Below are positions 8,890 through 17,825 of a DNA stretch of 64,000 nucleotides, in pieces. Both the position numbers and the translations under genes were made by a program. Where the stretch lies: the NCBI GenBank assembly GCA_017442185.1, contig JAFSAT010000024.1:1-64000 (forward strand), given 5' to 3'. The first letter of the stretch is position 1, and every line of letters begins with the position of its first letter. The notes under the pieces are model-generated. The model ran no database searches. It was not told the origin of the DNA and was given only the letters and a program-made list of their open reading frames with translations. The stretch comes from Bacteroidaceae bacterium. GTDB taxonomy: Bacteria > Bacteroidota > Bacteroidia > Bacteroidales > Bacteroidaceae.

Positions 8890-10152
8890 ATGAAAGTACT
8901 AATGTTCGGTTGGGAGTTTCCTCCCCATATTTCCGGAGGTCTTGGAACTGCGAGCTACGGACTCACCAAAGGTTTTGTACCACAGGGTGACGTAGAGATA
9001 AAGTTCTGTATCCCCAAGCCTTACGGCGACGAAGATAACAGCTTCCTAAGGATTGTAGGCATGAACAGTGTGCCCATCGTTTGGAAGGATGTAGATTCAA
9101 GCTATGTAGAGTCGCGTGTGGGTTCTATCATCCGCCCCGAGGAGTATTACCGCTACAGAGATCACATCTACGGCGACTTCAGCTACATGAACACAAACGA
9201 CCTCGGCTGCATGGAATTTGCAGGCGGATATCCCGAAAATCTGCACGAGGAGATAAATAACTACTCGATAATTGCAGGAGTGGTGGCTCGAACAGAAGAA
9301 TTCGACATAATCCACTCACACGATTGGTTGACATACCCCGCCGGTATTCACGCCAAGCAAGTATCGGGAAAGAAACTTGTGATACACGTACATGCCACCG
9401 ACTTTGATCGCAGCCGCGGTAACGTTAACCCCACGGTATACGCGATAGAAAAGAACGGAATGGATCATGCCGACCACATATTCTGTGTGAGCGAGCTTAC
9501 CCGTCGTACAGTTATTGACGAATATCATCAGCACCCCTCAAAAGTAACAACACTGCACAATGCAGTGACACCCCTCTCGCCCGAGATTCTGGCAATAGAA
9601 CCCAAGAAGATACCCGGTGAAAAAGTGGTGACATTCCTTGGACGTATCACAATGCAAAAGGGTCCGGAGTACTTTGTGGAAGCCGCAGCACAAGTTCTTA
9701 AAAGAACAAGAAACATACGTTTCTGCATGGCAGGAAGCGGTGACATGATGAACGACATGATAAAATTGGTGGCACAGCGCGGCATTGCCGACAGATTCCA
9801 CTTCCCAGGTTTCATGCGCGGACGTCAGGTTTACGAATGTCTGAAAGCAAGCGATGTGTATATAATGCCCTCGGTGAGCGAACCATTCGGAATTTCGCCT
9901 CTCGAGGCTATGCAATGCGACGTGCCCACCATTATATCCAAGCAGTCGGGCTGTGCCGAGATTCTCGATAAATGCATAAAGACAGACTATTGGGATATAA
10001 ATGCCATGGCGGATGCCATTTACGCCATCTGTAACTACGACTCGCTCTACGAATATCTGAAAGTAGAAGGACGCCGCGAGGTTGACGCCATCACATGGGA
10101 GAACGTAGCACTGAAATTACGCAGGCTATATGAAGAAGTAATGGCACAGTAA
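8890..10152 (+). CDS. GT-B glycosyltransferase, probable glycogen synthase
   Basis: This 420-residue GT-B protein opens with GWEFPPHISGGLG (residues 7-19), the N-terminal donor/acceptor motif of glycogen and starch synthase-like enzymes. Near residue 330 it has the E-x7-E nucleotide-sugar motif EPFGISPLE. It lacks a signal peptide. Its place between the debranching enzyme (43 bp upstream) and the GH57 protein (23 bp downstream) supports alpha-glucan chain synthesis or extension from an activated glucose donor. Whether it uses UDP- or ADP-glucose cannot be told from sequence. Confidence 0.88.
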   Translation: MKVLMFGWEFPPHISGGLGTASYGLTKGFVPQGDVEIKFCIPKPYGDEDNSFLRIVGMNSVPIVWKDVDSSYVESRVGSIIRPEEYYRYRDHIYGDFSYMNTNDLGCMEFAGGYPENLHEEINNYSIIAGVVARTEEFDIIHSHDWLTYPAGIHAKQVSGKKLVIHVHATDFDRSRGNVNPTVYAIEKNGMDHADHIFCVSELTRRTVIDEYHQHPSKVTTLHNAVTPLSPEILAIEPKKIPGEKVVTFLGRITMQKGPEYFVEAAAQVLKRTRNIRFCMAGSGDMMNDMIKLVAQRGIADRFHFPGFMRGRQVYECLKASDVYIMPSVSEPFGISPLEAMQCDVPTIISKQSGCAEILDKCIKTDYWDINAMADAIYAICNYDSLYEYLKVEGRREVDAITWENVALKLRRLYEEVMAQ

Positions 10153-10175
10153 AGAATTATAAAGAATAAAAAAAT

Positions 10176-11504
10176 ATGAAGACAATTTGTTTCTATTTCG
10201 AGATTCATCAGCTCAGACAGTTGAAACGCTATCGTTTCTTCGACATAGGTAGTGACCACTACTACTATGATGACTATGCCAACGCCAGCGCAGTTGGCGA
10301 AATTGCAGAGAACTCATACGTTCCCGCATTGACCACCCTGCTTGATATGATAAAGGAGAATAACGGCGAATTCAAGGTAGCCCTCTCCGCATCAGGTGTA
10401 GGTCTTGAGATGCTCGAACTGTATGCTCCACAGGTGATTGAACTGCTCAAAGAGATAAGCAGAACAGGATGCTGCGAATTTCTCTGCGAACCATATTCTC
10501 ACGGCCTTTCTTCGCTCGTTTCACCCACCGCATTCAAAGAAGAGGTTGAGCGCATGCAGCGCAAGGTGAAAGAACTGTTCGGTACAAAGCCCAAAGTGCT
10601 TCGTAATTCAGGTCTCATCTACTCCGACGAGATTGGTGAAATGGCAGCATCCATGGGATTCAAAGGAATGTTGGCCGAGGGTGCCAAGCACATTTTGGCT
10701 TGGAGAAGTCCCCACTTCCTCTATAACTGCGCAAATGCTTCGGGCTTGAAGTTGTTGTTGCGCGACTATAAGTTGTCCGACGATATATCGTTGCGTTTCT
10801 CCAACCCCGAGTGGAGCGAATATCCTCTGTTTGCCGAAACATATGTAGATTGGATTGCCACACTTCCCCGCGAAGAGCAGATAGTAAACATCTTCATGAA
10901 TCTCTCGGCATTCGGAATGGCGCAACCTCTGTCATCTAACATCCTCGAATTCCTGAAAGCCATTCCCGCAGCAGCCAAAGAGCGTGGCATAACATTCTCT
11001 ACTCCTTCTGAGATTGTTGAGAAATTTAAGTCTGTTGGTCCTCTGGATGTTGCATATCCCACCTCGTGGATGGACGAAGAGCGCGATACAACATCATGGT
11101 TGGGTAACACAATGCAGCGTGAGGCTTTCGACAAACTGTACAGCGTTGCCGAGCGCGTGGCTCTCTCAGACGATAAAAAGTTGAAGCAGGATTGGGATTA
11201 TCTGCAGGCTGCCGAGAACTTCCGCTACATGACCACAAAGCAAAATGGAATCATCCCCGAGCGTTGTATCTACGAGTCGCCCTATGATGCGTTTACAAAC
11301 TACATGAATATCCTTGGCGACTTTATGGCACGCGTGCGTGCACAATATCCCGAGGAAATTGATAATGAAGAATTGGGCGCATTGAAGCAGGTTATCGAAA
11401 ATCAAGAGGTTGAGATTGTTCAACTTGAAGCAGAGCTTGAGGCTCTTAAAGCTAAGGCTGCAAAGACCACTCGCAAAAAGGCTGCAAAGAAAGATGAGGC
11501 TTGA
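10176..11504 (+). CDS. GH57 family alpha-amylase-like protein, catalytic residues apparently lost
   Basis: The 442-residue protein is clearly of GH57 ancestry, with the N-terminal FEIHQLRQLKRYRFFDIG block, EFLCEPYSHGLSSL and the later GH57 regions. Two active-site positions look substituted. The segment usually holding the nucleophile Glu in an RNTELIY-type motif reads RNSGLIY (Gly146). The segment usually holding the acid/base Asp in FMDYETFG reads FMNLSAFG (Asn242). This matches the described alpha-amylase-like GH57 homologues of Bacteroidetes that lack catalytic residues. It may therefore bind rather than cleave alpha-glucan. The last 40 residues form a Lys/Glu/Ala-rich coiled coil. It is the last gene of the glycogen operon. 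Confidence 0.88.
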   Translation: MKTICFYFEIHQLRQLKRYRFFDIGSDHYYYDDYANASAVGEIAENSYVPALTTLLDMIKENNGEFKVALSASGVGLEMLELYAPQVIELLKEISRTGCCEFLCEPYSHGLSSLVSPTAFKEEVERMQRKVKELFGTKPKVLRNSGLIYSDEIGEMAASMGFKGMLAEGAKHILAWRSPHFLYNCANASGLKLLLRDYKLSDDISLRFSNPEWSEYPLFAETYVDWIATLPREEQIVNIFMNLSAFGMAQPLSSNILEFLKAIPAAAKERGITFSTPSEIVEKFKSVGPLDVAYPTSWMDEERDTTSWLGNTMQREAFDKLYSVAERVALSDDKKLKQDWDYLQAAENFRYMTTKQNGIIPERCIYESPYDAFTNYMNILGDFMARVRAQYPEEIDNEELGALKQVIENQEVEIVQLEAELEALKAKAAKTTRKKAAKKDEA

Positions 11505-11520
11505 TTCTCTTAAACAGTAC

Positions 11521-11560
11521 AAATAAAAAATGGATGGCAATTGCCATCCATTTTTTATTT
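11521..11560. terminator. Perfect 40-bp palindrome, bidirectional terminator
   Basis: Positions 11521-11540 are the exact reverse complement of 11541-11560. A GC-containing core (TGGATGGCAA/TTGCCATCCA) is flanked by A/T tracts on both sides. It sits between the convergent glycogen operon (+) and the dnaE-trxA group (-) and can terminate both. Confidence 0.85.
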
Positions 11561-11613
11561 ACAGTTTGGAACTGCCGCCATCGACAATTGTCGTTCATGC
11601 AGTATACTGTTTA

Positions 11614-11937
11614 TTATTCCTCCTCGTCGTCTATCACACCATTGTAGGCAAGCTCACCTTCGATAATAAAAAAGAGCTCTTCGGGAGAGTATTCTCCTAT
11701 GTTGTTCTTCTTTGCCTCTTTTGCCACATACTCGGCAATCTTGTTTATATCAATGTCAATATACTCGGCATTGCTGTCGAGAATACCGCTCTTGTCGTAA
11801 TAGTCGTAGATGGTATCCAAGAAATAATAAAATTCATCATCGCTGAACTTCTCTTTCAGTTCCTGCGGCAGATGCTCACGTATATATTCTATGGTCTTCT
11901 CGTCATCGAGATCTTCCATGCTGAATTCGTCGTTCAT
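11614..11937 (-). CDS. Small acidic conserved hypothetical protein
   Basis: The 107-residue protein is dominated by Asp and Glu and is predicted to be largely helical, with no signal peptide or membrane segment. I do not recognise a named domain. I chose Met at 11937 (MNDEFSMEDLDDEKT) because it begins 13 bp after the thioredoxin stop. A start at 11967 would overlap trxA and add a poorly conserved-looking ten residues. It is the last gene in the dnaE-trxA direction. It could be a redox- or replication-linked accessory protein, but only the linkage supports that. Confidence 0.7.
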   Translation of the reverse strand: MNDEFSMEDLDDEKTIEYIREHLPQELKEKFSDDEFYYFLDTIYDYYDKSGILDSNAEYIDIDINKIAEYVAKEAKKNNIGEYSPEELFFIIEGELAYNGVIDDEEE

Positions 11938-11950
11938 ATCAGATGTGTTT

Positions 11951-12268
11951 TTATCCCAACAGAGCATCGAACATTTTTTGTACGTCGGCTTTCGATTTTG
12001 AGCCTACAAACTTGTCTACAACTTTTCCGTCCTTTATGAAGAGTACGGTGGGCACGTTACGGATGTTGTATTCGTCGGTAAGTTCCACTGCATCTTCTAT
12101 GTCGCATTTACCTACGGCAATGCGTCCGTCGTACTCCTTGGCCAATTCGTCGATGATGGGAGCGAGCTGGCGACATGGGCCGCACCATGTTGCGCTGAAG
12201 TCTATCACAATGGGTAATTCTGTTGCAAAAAAGTCCTTTGCGTTGTTGTCTGTTACAATTACTTCCAT
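11951..12268 (-). CDS. trxA: Thioredoxin
   Basis: This is a 105-residue single-domain thioredoxin with the classic active site WCGPC at residues 28-32 and the cis-proline loop NVPTVLFIKDG. It reduces protein disulphides using electrons from thioredoxin reductase. There is no signal peptide, so it is cytoplasmic. It starts 13 bp after dnaE and precedes the small acidic protein. Confidence 0.95.
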   Translation of the reverse strand: MEVIVTDNNAKDFFATELPIVIDFSATWCGPCRQLAPIIDELAKEYDGRIAVGKCDIEDAVELTDEYNIRNVPTVLFIKDGKVVDKFVGSKSKADVQKMFDALLG

Positions 12269-12281
12269 AATTCTTTTTTGT

Positions 12282-15200
12282 TTAGTTTAGTTTGTATTCT
12301 ACGTTTTCTATTCTCTTTATGAAGTCTATAAATTCTTGTGTTACTGTTATATTATTGCTTTTTGATATTAGTTCGAGCGAAAATTCGTTTTCTGCATCTT
12401 TTATGTTGAACTGTAATTTGCTGTTGCCGGGATGCTTCTCGGCATAGTCGGTGATATATTCGTATATATCTGTTGTCAGACTCATTACATCGAATATGAT
12501 GGTGATGCTCTTCACTATTGTCTCTTTTACATCGGGCAACAGTTGTATGTTGCTTATCACGAATTCCAATTCATCTTGTTTCCATTTTTTTGGTTGGCAG
12601 CTTCCACTTATGTATAGGAATGTGCCTTGTGCAAAATAGAACTGCTTTTTTATCCATTCGTCGCCAAAGAATGGGAATTCTGCGCTACCGGTAAAGTCCT
12701 CTATTTTTACTATTCCGTAGGGGTTGCCTTTTTTTGTCTGTCCCACTCGGGGTGCTTCGCTTACGATACCTCCAAAAGTTACTTTACGGTTTTTTAAATT
12801 GTCGAGGTCGGCAAATTCTTCGGCTTTTGTGTTGCAGAATTCATTAAGTATAAGGGAGTATTCGTCGAGTGGGTGTGCCGATAGGTATATTCCCACCAGT
12901 TCGCGCTCTTTGTTCAAGCGTTCGAGGGTGCTCCAATTTCCTCCTTCGGGTATTTCGGGATGGGGAATCTCGGCCATTCCTTGGTCGCCGAAGAGGGAGT
13001 TCTGAGAGAGGTTCTTGTCTATCTGGAAACGGTTGCCGTATCTGATAAGTGCCTCCAAAAATTGCTCTCCCTTGCTGTTGGTGTTCATATATTGCTCGCG
13101 GCTTATGTCGTTGTGAAGTTCGTCGAATGCTCCCGAGAGGGCCAGACATTCGAGGTTCTTGCGGTTGCATGCGGTGAGGTTGACACGTTCCACAAGGTCG
13201 AAAATGCTTTTAAAGTGGCCGTTTGCTTCGCGCTCCTCTATTATGCTTTGCACTGCGCTCTCGCCTACGCCTTTTATCGCACACAGGCCGAAACGTATGT
13301 GTCCTTTGCTGTTGACGCTGAATTTGCGGCGCGACTCGTTTATGTCGGGGCCTAGCACTTTTATGCCCATGCTTGTGCACTCTTGCATGAGCTTGGTTAT
13401 TTCGGTGATGTTGGATAGGTTTCTGCTAAGTGCACCTGCCATATATTGTGAGGGGTAGTGTGCTTTCAGATAGGCTGTCTGGTATGCTACCCATGAGTAG
13501 CAGGTGGCGTGTGATTTGTTGAATGCGTATGATGCAAACTTCTCCCAATCGGCCCATATTTTCTCGAGGGTTTTGGCCGGGTGTCCGTTTGCTTCGCCGC
13601 CTTTTATGAATTTGGGTTTCAGCTCATCCAGCTTCTCTTTTAGTTTTTTTCCCATTGCTTTGCGCAGGGTGTCGCTCTCGCCTCGGGTGAAATTGGCCAA
13701 AAGGCGTGATAGGAGCATCACTTGCTCTTGGTATACGGTGATGCCGTAGGTGTCCTTCAGGTATTTCTCCATGCAGGGAAGGTCGTACTGCACTAATGTG
13801 GGGTTGTGTTTGCGTTGTATAAAGTCGGGGATATAGTCCATCGGGCCCGGGCGGTAGAGGGCGTTCATGGCTATGAGGTCTTCAAATGTGCTGGGTTGAA
13901 GTTCGCGCAGGTACTTTTGCATGCCCGGCGACTCGAACTGAAATGTTCCTATGGTGTTTCCTTTGCAGTAGAGGTCGTAGGTCAGTTGGTCGTCTATGGG
14001 GATGTTGTCTATGTCTACTTCTATGCCCAGGCTCTGTTTGACGTTTATAAGTGCTTCGTTTATTACGGATAGAGTTTTCAGTCCCAGAAAGTCCATCTTT
14101 ATGAGGCCGGTCTCTTCTATCACGCTGCCTTCGTATTGTGTTACCAACAGTTTTTCGCCGGTCTCTTTATCCTCGGCTATGCTTATGGGAACGTGGTCGG
14201 TGATGTCGTCGCGACAGATGATGGTACCGCAGGCGTGTACGCCGGTATTGCGCACGTTGCCTTCGAGCATTTTTGCATATTTTATGGTGTCGCGGAGGAT
14301 TGGGTCGGGCGAGGCTTCGGCTTCGCGCAGCTCGGGCACGCTGGCTATGGCGTTGGGCAGGTTCATCTTTTTCCCGTCGGGCAGTCGGTCGGGAATGGCC
14401 TTGCACAGTTTGTTGGATGTGTCAAGGGGGAGCTTTTGAACGCGGGCTACGTCTTTTATGGCTAGTTTTGTTGCCATGGTGCCGTAGGTGATGATGTGCG
14501 CTACTTTTTCTTCGCCGTATTTTTCTGTTACCCATTGGAGCACTCGTCCGCGTCCGTCGTCGTCGAAATCTACGTCAATATCCGGGAGGGATATTCGGTC
14601 GGGGTTCAAGAAACGCTCAAACAGAAGGTCGTATTTTATGGGGTCGACACGGGTTATTTCGAGACAGTAGGCTACAACGCTGCCTGCTGCCGAACCGCGC
14701 CCCGGCCCTACTGCAACGCCTAATTCTTTGCGTGCTGCGCGTATGAAGTCCTGCACGATGAGAAAGTATCCCGGGAAACCCATTGTCTTCATTATGTGAA
14801 GCTCAAAGTCTATGCGGTCTGTGAGCTCTTGGCTGAATGGTTCGGGGTAGCAGTTTTTTGCTCCGTCGTAGGTGAGCTTGCGCAGGTAGTCGCCCTCGAG
14901 TTTTATGCGATATAGCTTGTCGTAGCCGCCGAGCTTTTTTATTTTCTTTTCGCCCTCTTCTTGCGACAAGACTATGTTGCCTTTTTCGTCGCGGGTAAAT
15001 TCGTTGAAGAGGTCTTCGTGGGTGTATTTTTGTCGATAACCCTCTTCGGTGCCAAATTCTTCGGGAATGGCAAAGTTTGGCATTATGGGGGAATTATCTA
15101 TGCTGTAGAAATCTACTTTATCGCATATTTCTATGGTATTTGAAAGGCTTTCGGGGATGTCGCCGAAGATGGCATTCATCTCCTCTTTGGTCTTCATCCA

Positions 15201-15977
15201 CTCTTGTTTCGAGTAGAGCATCCTTTTGGGGTCGTCGAGGTCTTTTCCTGTGCTCAGGCAGATAAGACGGTCGTGTGCTTCGGCATTCTCTTCGTCGACA
15301 AAGTGCACATCGTTGGTGCATATCAACTTAATGTCGAATTTTCTGCTGAAATTCATAAGGTGTTTATTTACCTCTACCTGAAGCTCATATACCTCGTGAT
15401 TGGCGCGTTCTACTGTGGCTTTGTGAAGCTGAAGTTCAAGGTAGTAGTCATCGCCAAATATGCTTTTGTACCAGCATACTGCCTCCTCGGCTTCGGCTAT
15501 TTTACCTTCTCTGATGAGCTGTGGTATCTCTCCGCCAAGGCAGGCCGAGCATACGATTATTCCGTCTTTGTGCTTCTGAAGCTCCACTTTGTCTGTGCGC
15601 GGTGTGTAATAATAGCCCTCTGACCATCCTTTTGATACTATTTTTATAAGGTTGTGATATCCGGTTTTGTTTTTTGCAAGCAGCACAAGGTGATGTCCGC
15701 GCATGTCTTCTTTTGTCTCTTTGTTAAACAGACGGCGTTCGGCCACATATACTTCGCATCCTATGATTGGCTTGAACTTTTCATCATCGCTTTTGCCTTT
15801 GTTCACTTTGTTCACGTAGTTGTAGAACTCTTTTATTCCCATCATATTGCCGTGGTCGGTTACGGCTATGCCTTTCATGCCGTCGGCAATGGCTTTGTCG
15901 ACAAGGCGCTTAACTGATGCCTGTCCGTCTAGAATAGAGTATTGTGTATGTACGTGTAGGTGGACAAAATCTTGCAT
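12282..15977 (-). CDS. dnaE: DNA polymerase III subunit alpha
   Basis: This is the replicative polymerase, 1231 residues long. The N-terminal PHP domain starts with HLHVHTQYS and includes TDHGNMMG, so metal-ligand positions appear retained. The palm contains GPGRGSAAGS, then PDIDVDF with catalytic Asp466 and Asp468, and KMDFLGL with the third acidic residue, Asp629. A helix-hairpin-helix/tau-binding region and an OB fold (residues about 1040-1130, VTFGGIVSEAPR) follow. All expected parts are present without interruption. Confidence 0.97.
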   Translation of the reverse strand: MQDFVHLHVHTQYSILDGQASVKRLVDKAIADGMKGIAVTDHGNMMGIKEFYNYVNKVNKGKSDDEKFKPIIGCEVYVAERRLFNKETKEDMRGHHLVLLAKNKTGYHNLIKIVSKGWSEGYYYTPRTDKVELQKHKDGIIVCSACLGGEIPQLIREGKIAEAEEAVCWYKSIFGDDYYLELQLHKATVERANHEVYELQVEVNKHLMNFSRKFDIKLICTNDVHFVDEENAEAHDRLICLSTGKDLDDPKRMLYSKQEWMKTKEEMNAIFGDIPESLSNTIEICDKVDFYSIDNSPIMPNFAIPEEFGTEEGYRQKYTHEDLFNEFTRDEKGNIVLSQEEGEKKIKKLGGYDKLYRIKLEGDYLRKLTYDGAKNCYPEPFSQELTDRIDFELHIMKTMGFPGYFLIVQDFIRAARKELGVAVGPGRGSAAGSVVAYCLEITRVDPIKYDLLFERFLNPDRISLPDIDVDFDDDGRGRVLQWVTEKYGEEKVAHIITYGTMATKLAIKDVARVQKLPLDTSNKLCKAIPDRLPDGKKMNLPNAIASVPELREAEASPDPILRDTIKYAKMLEGNVRNTGVHACGTIICRDDITDHVPISIAEDKETGEKLLVTQYEGSVIEETGLIKMDFLGLKTLSVINEALINVKQSLGIEVDIDNIPIDDQLTYDLYCKGNTIGTFQFESPGMQKYLRELQPSTFEDLIAMNALYRPGPMDYIPDFIQRKHNPTLVQYDLPCMEKYLKDTYGITVYQEQVMLLSRLLANFTRGESDTLRKAMGKKLKEKLDELKPKFIKGGEANGHPAKTLEKIWADWEKFASYAFNKSHATCYSWVAYQTAYLKAHYPSQYMAGALSRNLSNITEITKLMQECTSMGIKVLGPDINESRRKFSVNSKGHIRFGLCAIKGVGESAVQSIIEEREANGHFKSIFDLVERVNLTACNRKNLECLALSGAFDELHNDISREQYMNTNSKGEQFLEALIRYGNRFQIDKNLSQNSLFGDQGMAEIPHPEIPEGGNWSTLERLNKERELVGIYLSAHPLDEYSLILNEFCNTKAEEFADLDNLKNRKVTFGGIVSEAPRVGQTKKGNPYGIVKIEDFTGSAEFPFFGDEWIKKQFYFAQGTFLYISGSCQPKKWKQDELEFVISNIQLLPDVKETIVKSITIIFDVMSLTTDIYEYITDYAEKHPGNSKLQFNIKDAENEFSLELISKSNNITVTQEFIDFIKRIENVEYKLN

Positions 15978-16012
15978 ATTGTGTATCTTTTTTCAATGAA
16001 CGCAAAGATAAT

Positions 16013-16020
16013 AGCAATCC
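16013..16020 (-). promoter_or_regulatory. Probable -7 box of dnaE
   Basis: TATCTTTG on the minus strand, 35 bp upstream of the dnaE start, matches the -7 consensus exactly. There is no clear -33 TTTG at 19-21 bp. Confidence 0.5.
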
Positions 16021-16067
16021 TGCATTTTGCATAATGGTTTGACGAAAAAAGTTATTATTAAAAAATA

Positions 16068-16181
16068 TTAGAAACTGTTTAAATTTCTAATAAATCATTT
16101 CTTGGTAGGAACAGTATTGTTTGTTTCGCCATTTTTTTGTTCTATAAGAAATTTGGCGATATAAATTTAAACAGTTTCTAA
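16068..16181. repeat. Intact MITE-like hairpin element with 19-bp terminal inverted repeats (copy D)
   Basis: TTAGAAACTGTTTAAATTT (16068-16086) is the exact reverse complement of 16163-16181. Subterminal segments also pair (ATTTCTTGGTAGGAACA near 16096 with TGTTCTATAAGAAAT near 16138), so the whole 114 bp can fold into one long hairpin. The right half, read on the minus strand, carries the TATATCGCCAAATTT...TATAGA block found at three other sites here. The element is non-coding. Together with the A/T-rich 16182-16340 it fills the dnaE-psd gap. Confidence 0.75.
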
Positions 16182-16347
16182 AGCTTTCAAAAAAGCGACA
16201 ATAATATATTTAAGCACCTCTTTAAGCAGTTTTTAAATATCAGGTTTTTTATGTGAAATATTATTTAAGAATATTTTTAATTGTAAATTGTTGATATTTA
16301 ATGATATGTTGAAAATGAAATATTCGGTGGGTGTTATTTTGTCCTTT

Positions 16348-16382
16348 TTTGTTGGGTGTTTAACAAATTGTGACTATTTTTG
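16348..16382 (+). promoter_or_regulatory. Probable promoter of psd-pssA
   Basis: TATTTTTG (16375-16382) matches the -7 consensus. GTTG (16351-16354) lies 20 bp upstream and TTTG (16348-16351) 23 bp upstream. The box overlaps an in-frame upstream ATG at 16370, so that ATG cannot be the start; this supports 16409. Confidence 0.5.
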
Positions 16383-16408
16383 TGGATAATATCTTCCTGC
16401 ATAAACCA

Positions 16409-17095
16409 ATGAAAAGAATTAGAAAGATAAAGAAAATGCGTATCCATCGCGAGGGTACGGGTATATTGACGGCGGCGTTTTTTATATTTATGCTGCTGAA
16501 TGTCGCAAGTTGGTATTTTATGCCTTTTGAGGCTTTTAATATAGGTTTGTCGGCTTTTTCGCTTTTTGTGTTTCTGTTGATGGTAAACTTCTTTCGCAGC
16601 CCCAAGCGTATCTTCGACGGGGATGTTGACAAAGCTGTGATTGCACCTGCCGATGGACGTGTGGTTGTGGTAGAGAGAGTGTATGAACCCGACCACTTTA
16701 AGGATGAAAGAATAATGATTTCAATATTCATGAGTCCGATGAATGTGCATGCCAATTGGTACCCCGTAGAGGGTGTTGTTACTCGCGTAGAGCACATGAG
16801 CGGACACTTCTACAAGGCTTGGTTGCCAAAGGCAAGCACCGAGAATGAACGTTCGTTGGTGGTTATACGCACAGATGATGGCACCGAGGTGCTTGTGCGT
16901 CAGGTGGCCGGTGCAATGGCACGCCGTATAGTCACGTATGCCGAGGTTGGCGAAGAGTGCTATATTGACGAGCACATGGGCTTTATAAAATTCGGCTCGC
17001 GCGTTGATGTATATCTGCCACTCGACAGTGAGGTTTATGTTGATCTTGAACAAAGGACGGTGGGTAACGAAACCGTTATTGCCAAATTAAAATAA
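16409..17095 (+). CDS. psd: Phosphatidylserine decarboxylase proenzyme
   Basis: The enzyme decarboxylates phosphatidylserine to phosphatidylethanolamine at the inner membrane. The 228-residue protein is the short, archaeal/Bacteroidota-type form. The conserved self-cleavage site is FGS (Gly196-Ser197), where Ser197 would become the pyruvoyl group of the small C-terminal alpha subunit. Two membrane segments near residues 18-55 are followed by the hydrophilic catalytic domain. The start at 16409 ([16 protein letters not shown]) is chosen because the upstream ATG lies in the promoter. It is 8 bp upstream of pssA, so consecutive pathway steps are co-expressed. Confidence 0.93.
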   Translation: MKRIRKIKKMRIHREGTGILTAAFFIFMLLNVASWYFMPFEAFNIGLSAFSLFVFLLMVNFFRSPKRIFDGDVDKAVIAPADGRVVVVERVYEPDHFKDERIMISIFMSPMNVHANWYPVEGVVTRVEHMSGHFYKAWLPKASTENERSLVVIRTDDGTEVLVRQVAGAMARRIVTYAEVGEECYIDEHMGFIKFGSRVDVYLPLDSEVYVDLEQRTVGNETVIAKLK

Positions 17096-17103
17096 GAAAA
17101 GAT

Positions 17104-17802
17104 ATGTCTGTAAAAAAACATATACCCAATGCCATCACCTGCTGTAATCTGTTTTCAGGTTGTATAGCATGCACATTGGCTTTTGAGGGTTCTTTTGTGT
17201 GGGCAATGGCCTTTATAGTTTTGGGTGCGGTATTCGACTTTTTCGATGGAATGGCTGCCCGGCTTTTAAAAGTTAGTTCACCCATGGGAGTCGAGATGGA
17301 TTCACTTGCCGATGATGTTACATTCGGCTTTGCACCGGCTGCAATGGTATTCTCTTTTATTCGACAATTGCCATTGCCCTATTTTCTTGTGCCCGTTGCC
17401 GATATTCTTCCTTACACAGCATTTTTTATTGCTGTTTTCTCGGCAGTTCGCTTGGCCAAATTTAATATAGATAAAAGACAGACAACATCGTTCATTGGTT
17501 TGCCAACACCGGCGAATGCTCTCTTTTGGGCATCGTTTGTGGCCGGAGCAGGTGATTGGATTTTGAGTCTTAATGCAGGTTGGTTTTTGGTATTGGGTAT
17601 GATAGCAATGTCATCGTATCTGCTTGTATGCGAGGTTCCGATGTTCTCTCTTAAATTCAAGCGCCTTGCATGGAGAGCAAATAAAAGGCGATATATTTTC
17701 CTTATCGTTGCCCTGCCGATGTTGGCGTTGGGCTTGGTATCGGCAGTGGCTATCATTGCCTGGTATGTCATTTTGTCGGTATATCTCTCGTTTAAAAAGT
17801 AA
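17104..17802 (+). CDS. pssA: CDP-diacylglycerol--serine O-phosphatidyltransferase
   Basis: This enzyme makes phosphatidylserine, the substrate of the psd product encoded just upstream. The 232-residue polytopic protein has the complete CDP-alcohol phosphotransferase signature DG-x2-AR-x8-G-x3-D-x3-D, seen as DGMAAR followed by G-VEM-D-SLA-D. It has about seven hydrophobic segments, normal for the PssA type II class. Pairing with psd is the usual Bacteroidota arrangement. Confidence 0.95.
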   Translation: MSVKKHIPNAITCCNLFSGCIACTLAFEGSFVWAMAFIVLGAVFDFFDGMAARLLKVSSPMGVEMDSLADDVTFGFAPAAMVFSFIRQLPLPYFLVPVADILPYTAFFIAVFSAVRLAKFNIDKRQTTSFIGLPTPANALFWASFVAGAGDWILSLNAGWFLVLGMIAMSSYLLVCEVPMFSLKFKRLAWRANKRRYIFLIVALPMLALGLVSAVAIIAWYVILSVYLSFKK

Positions 17803-17825
17803 TTTGAGAATTTTTGTCATAAAAA

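Noticed and set aside
11530..12039. 169-residue plus-strand frame across the acidic-protein region
   Set aside because: It is antisense to trxA and the acidic gene and starts inside the palindromic terminator. Its hydrophobic look comes from complement of Asp/Glu codons.
16370..16408. Upstream ATG start for psd
   Set aside because: It overlaps the -7 box of the likely promoter, and family members begin with the [12 protein letters not shown] sequence at 16409.
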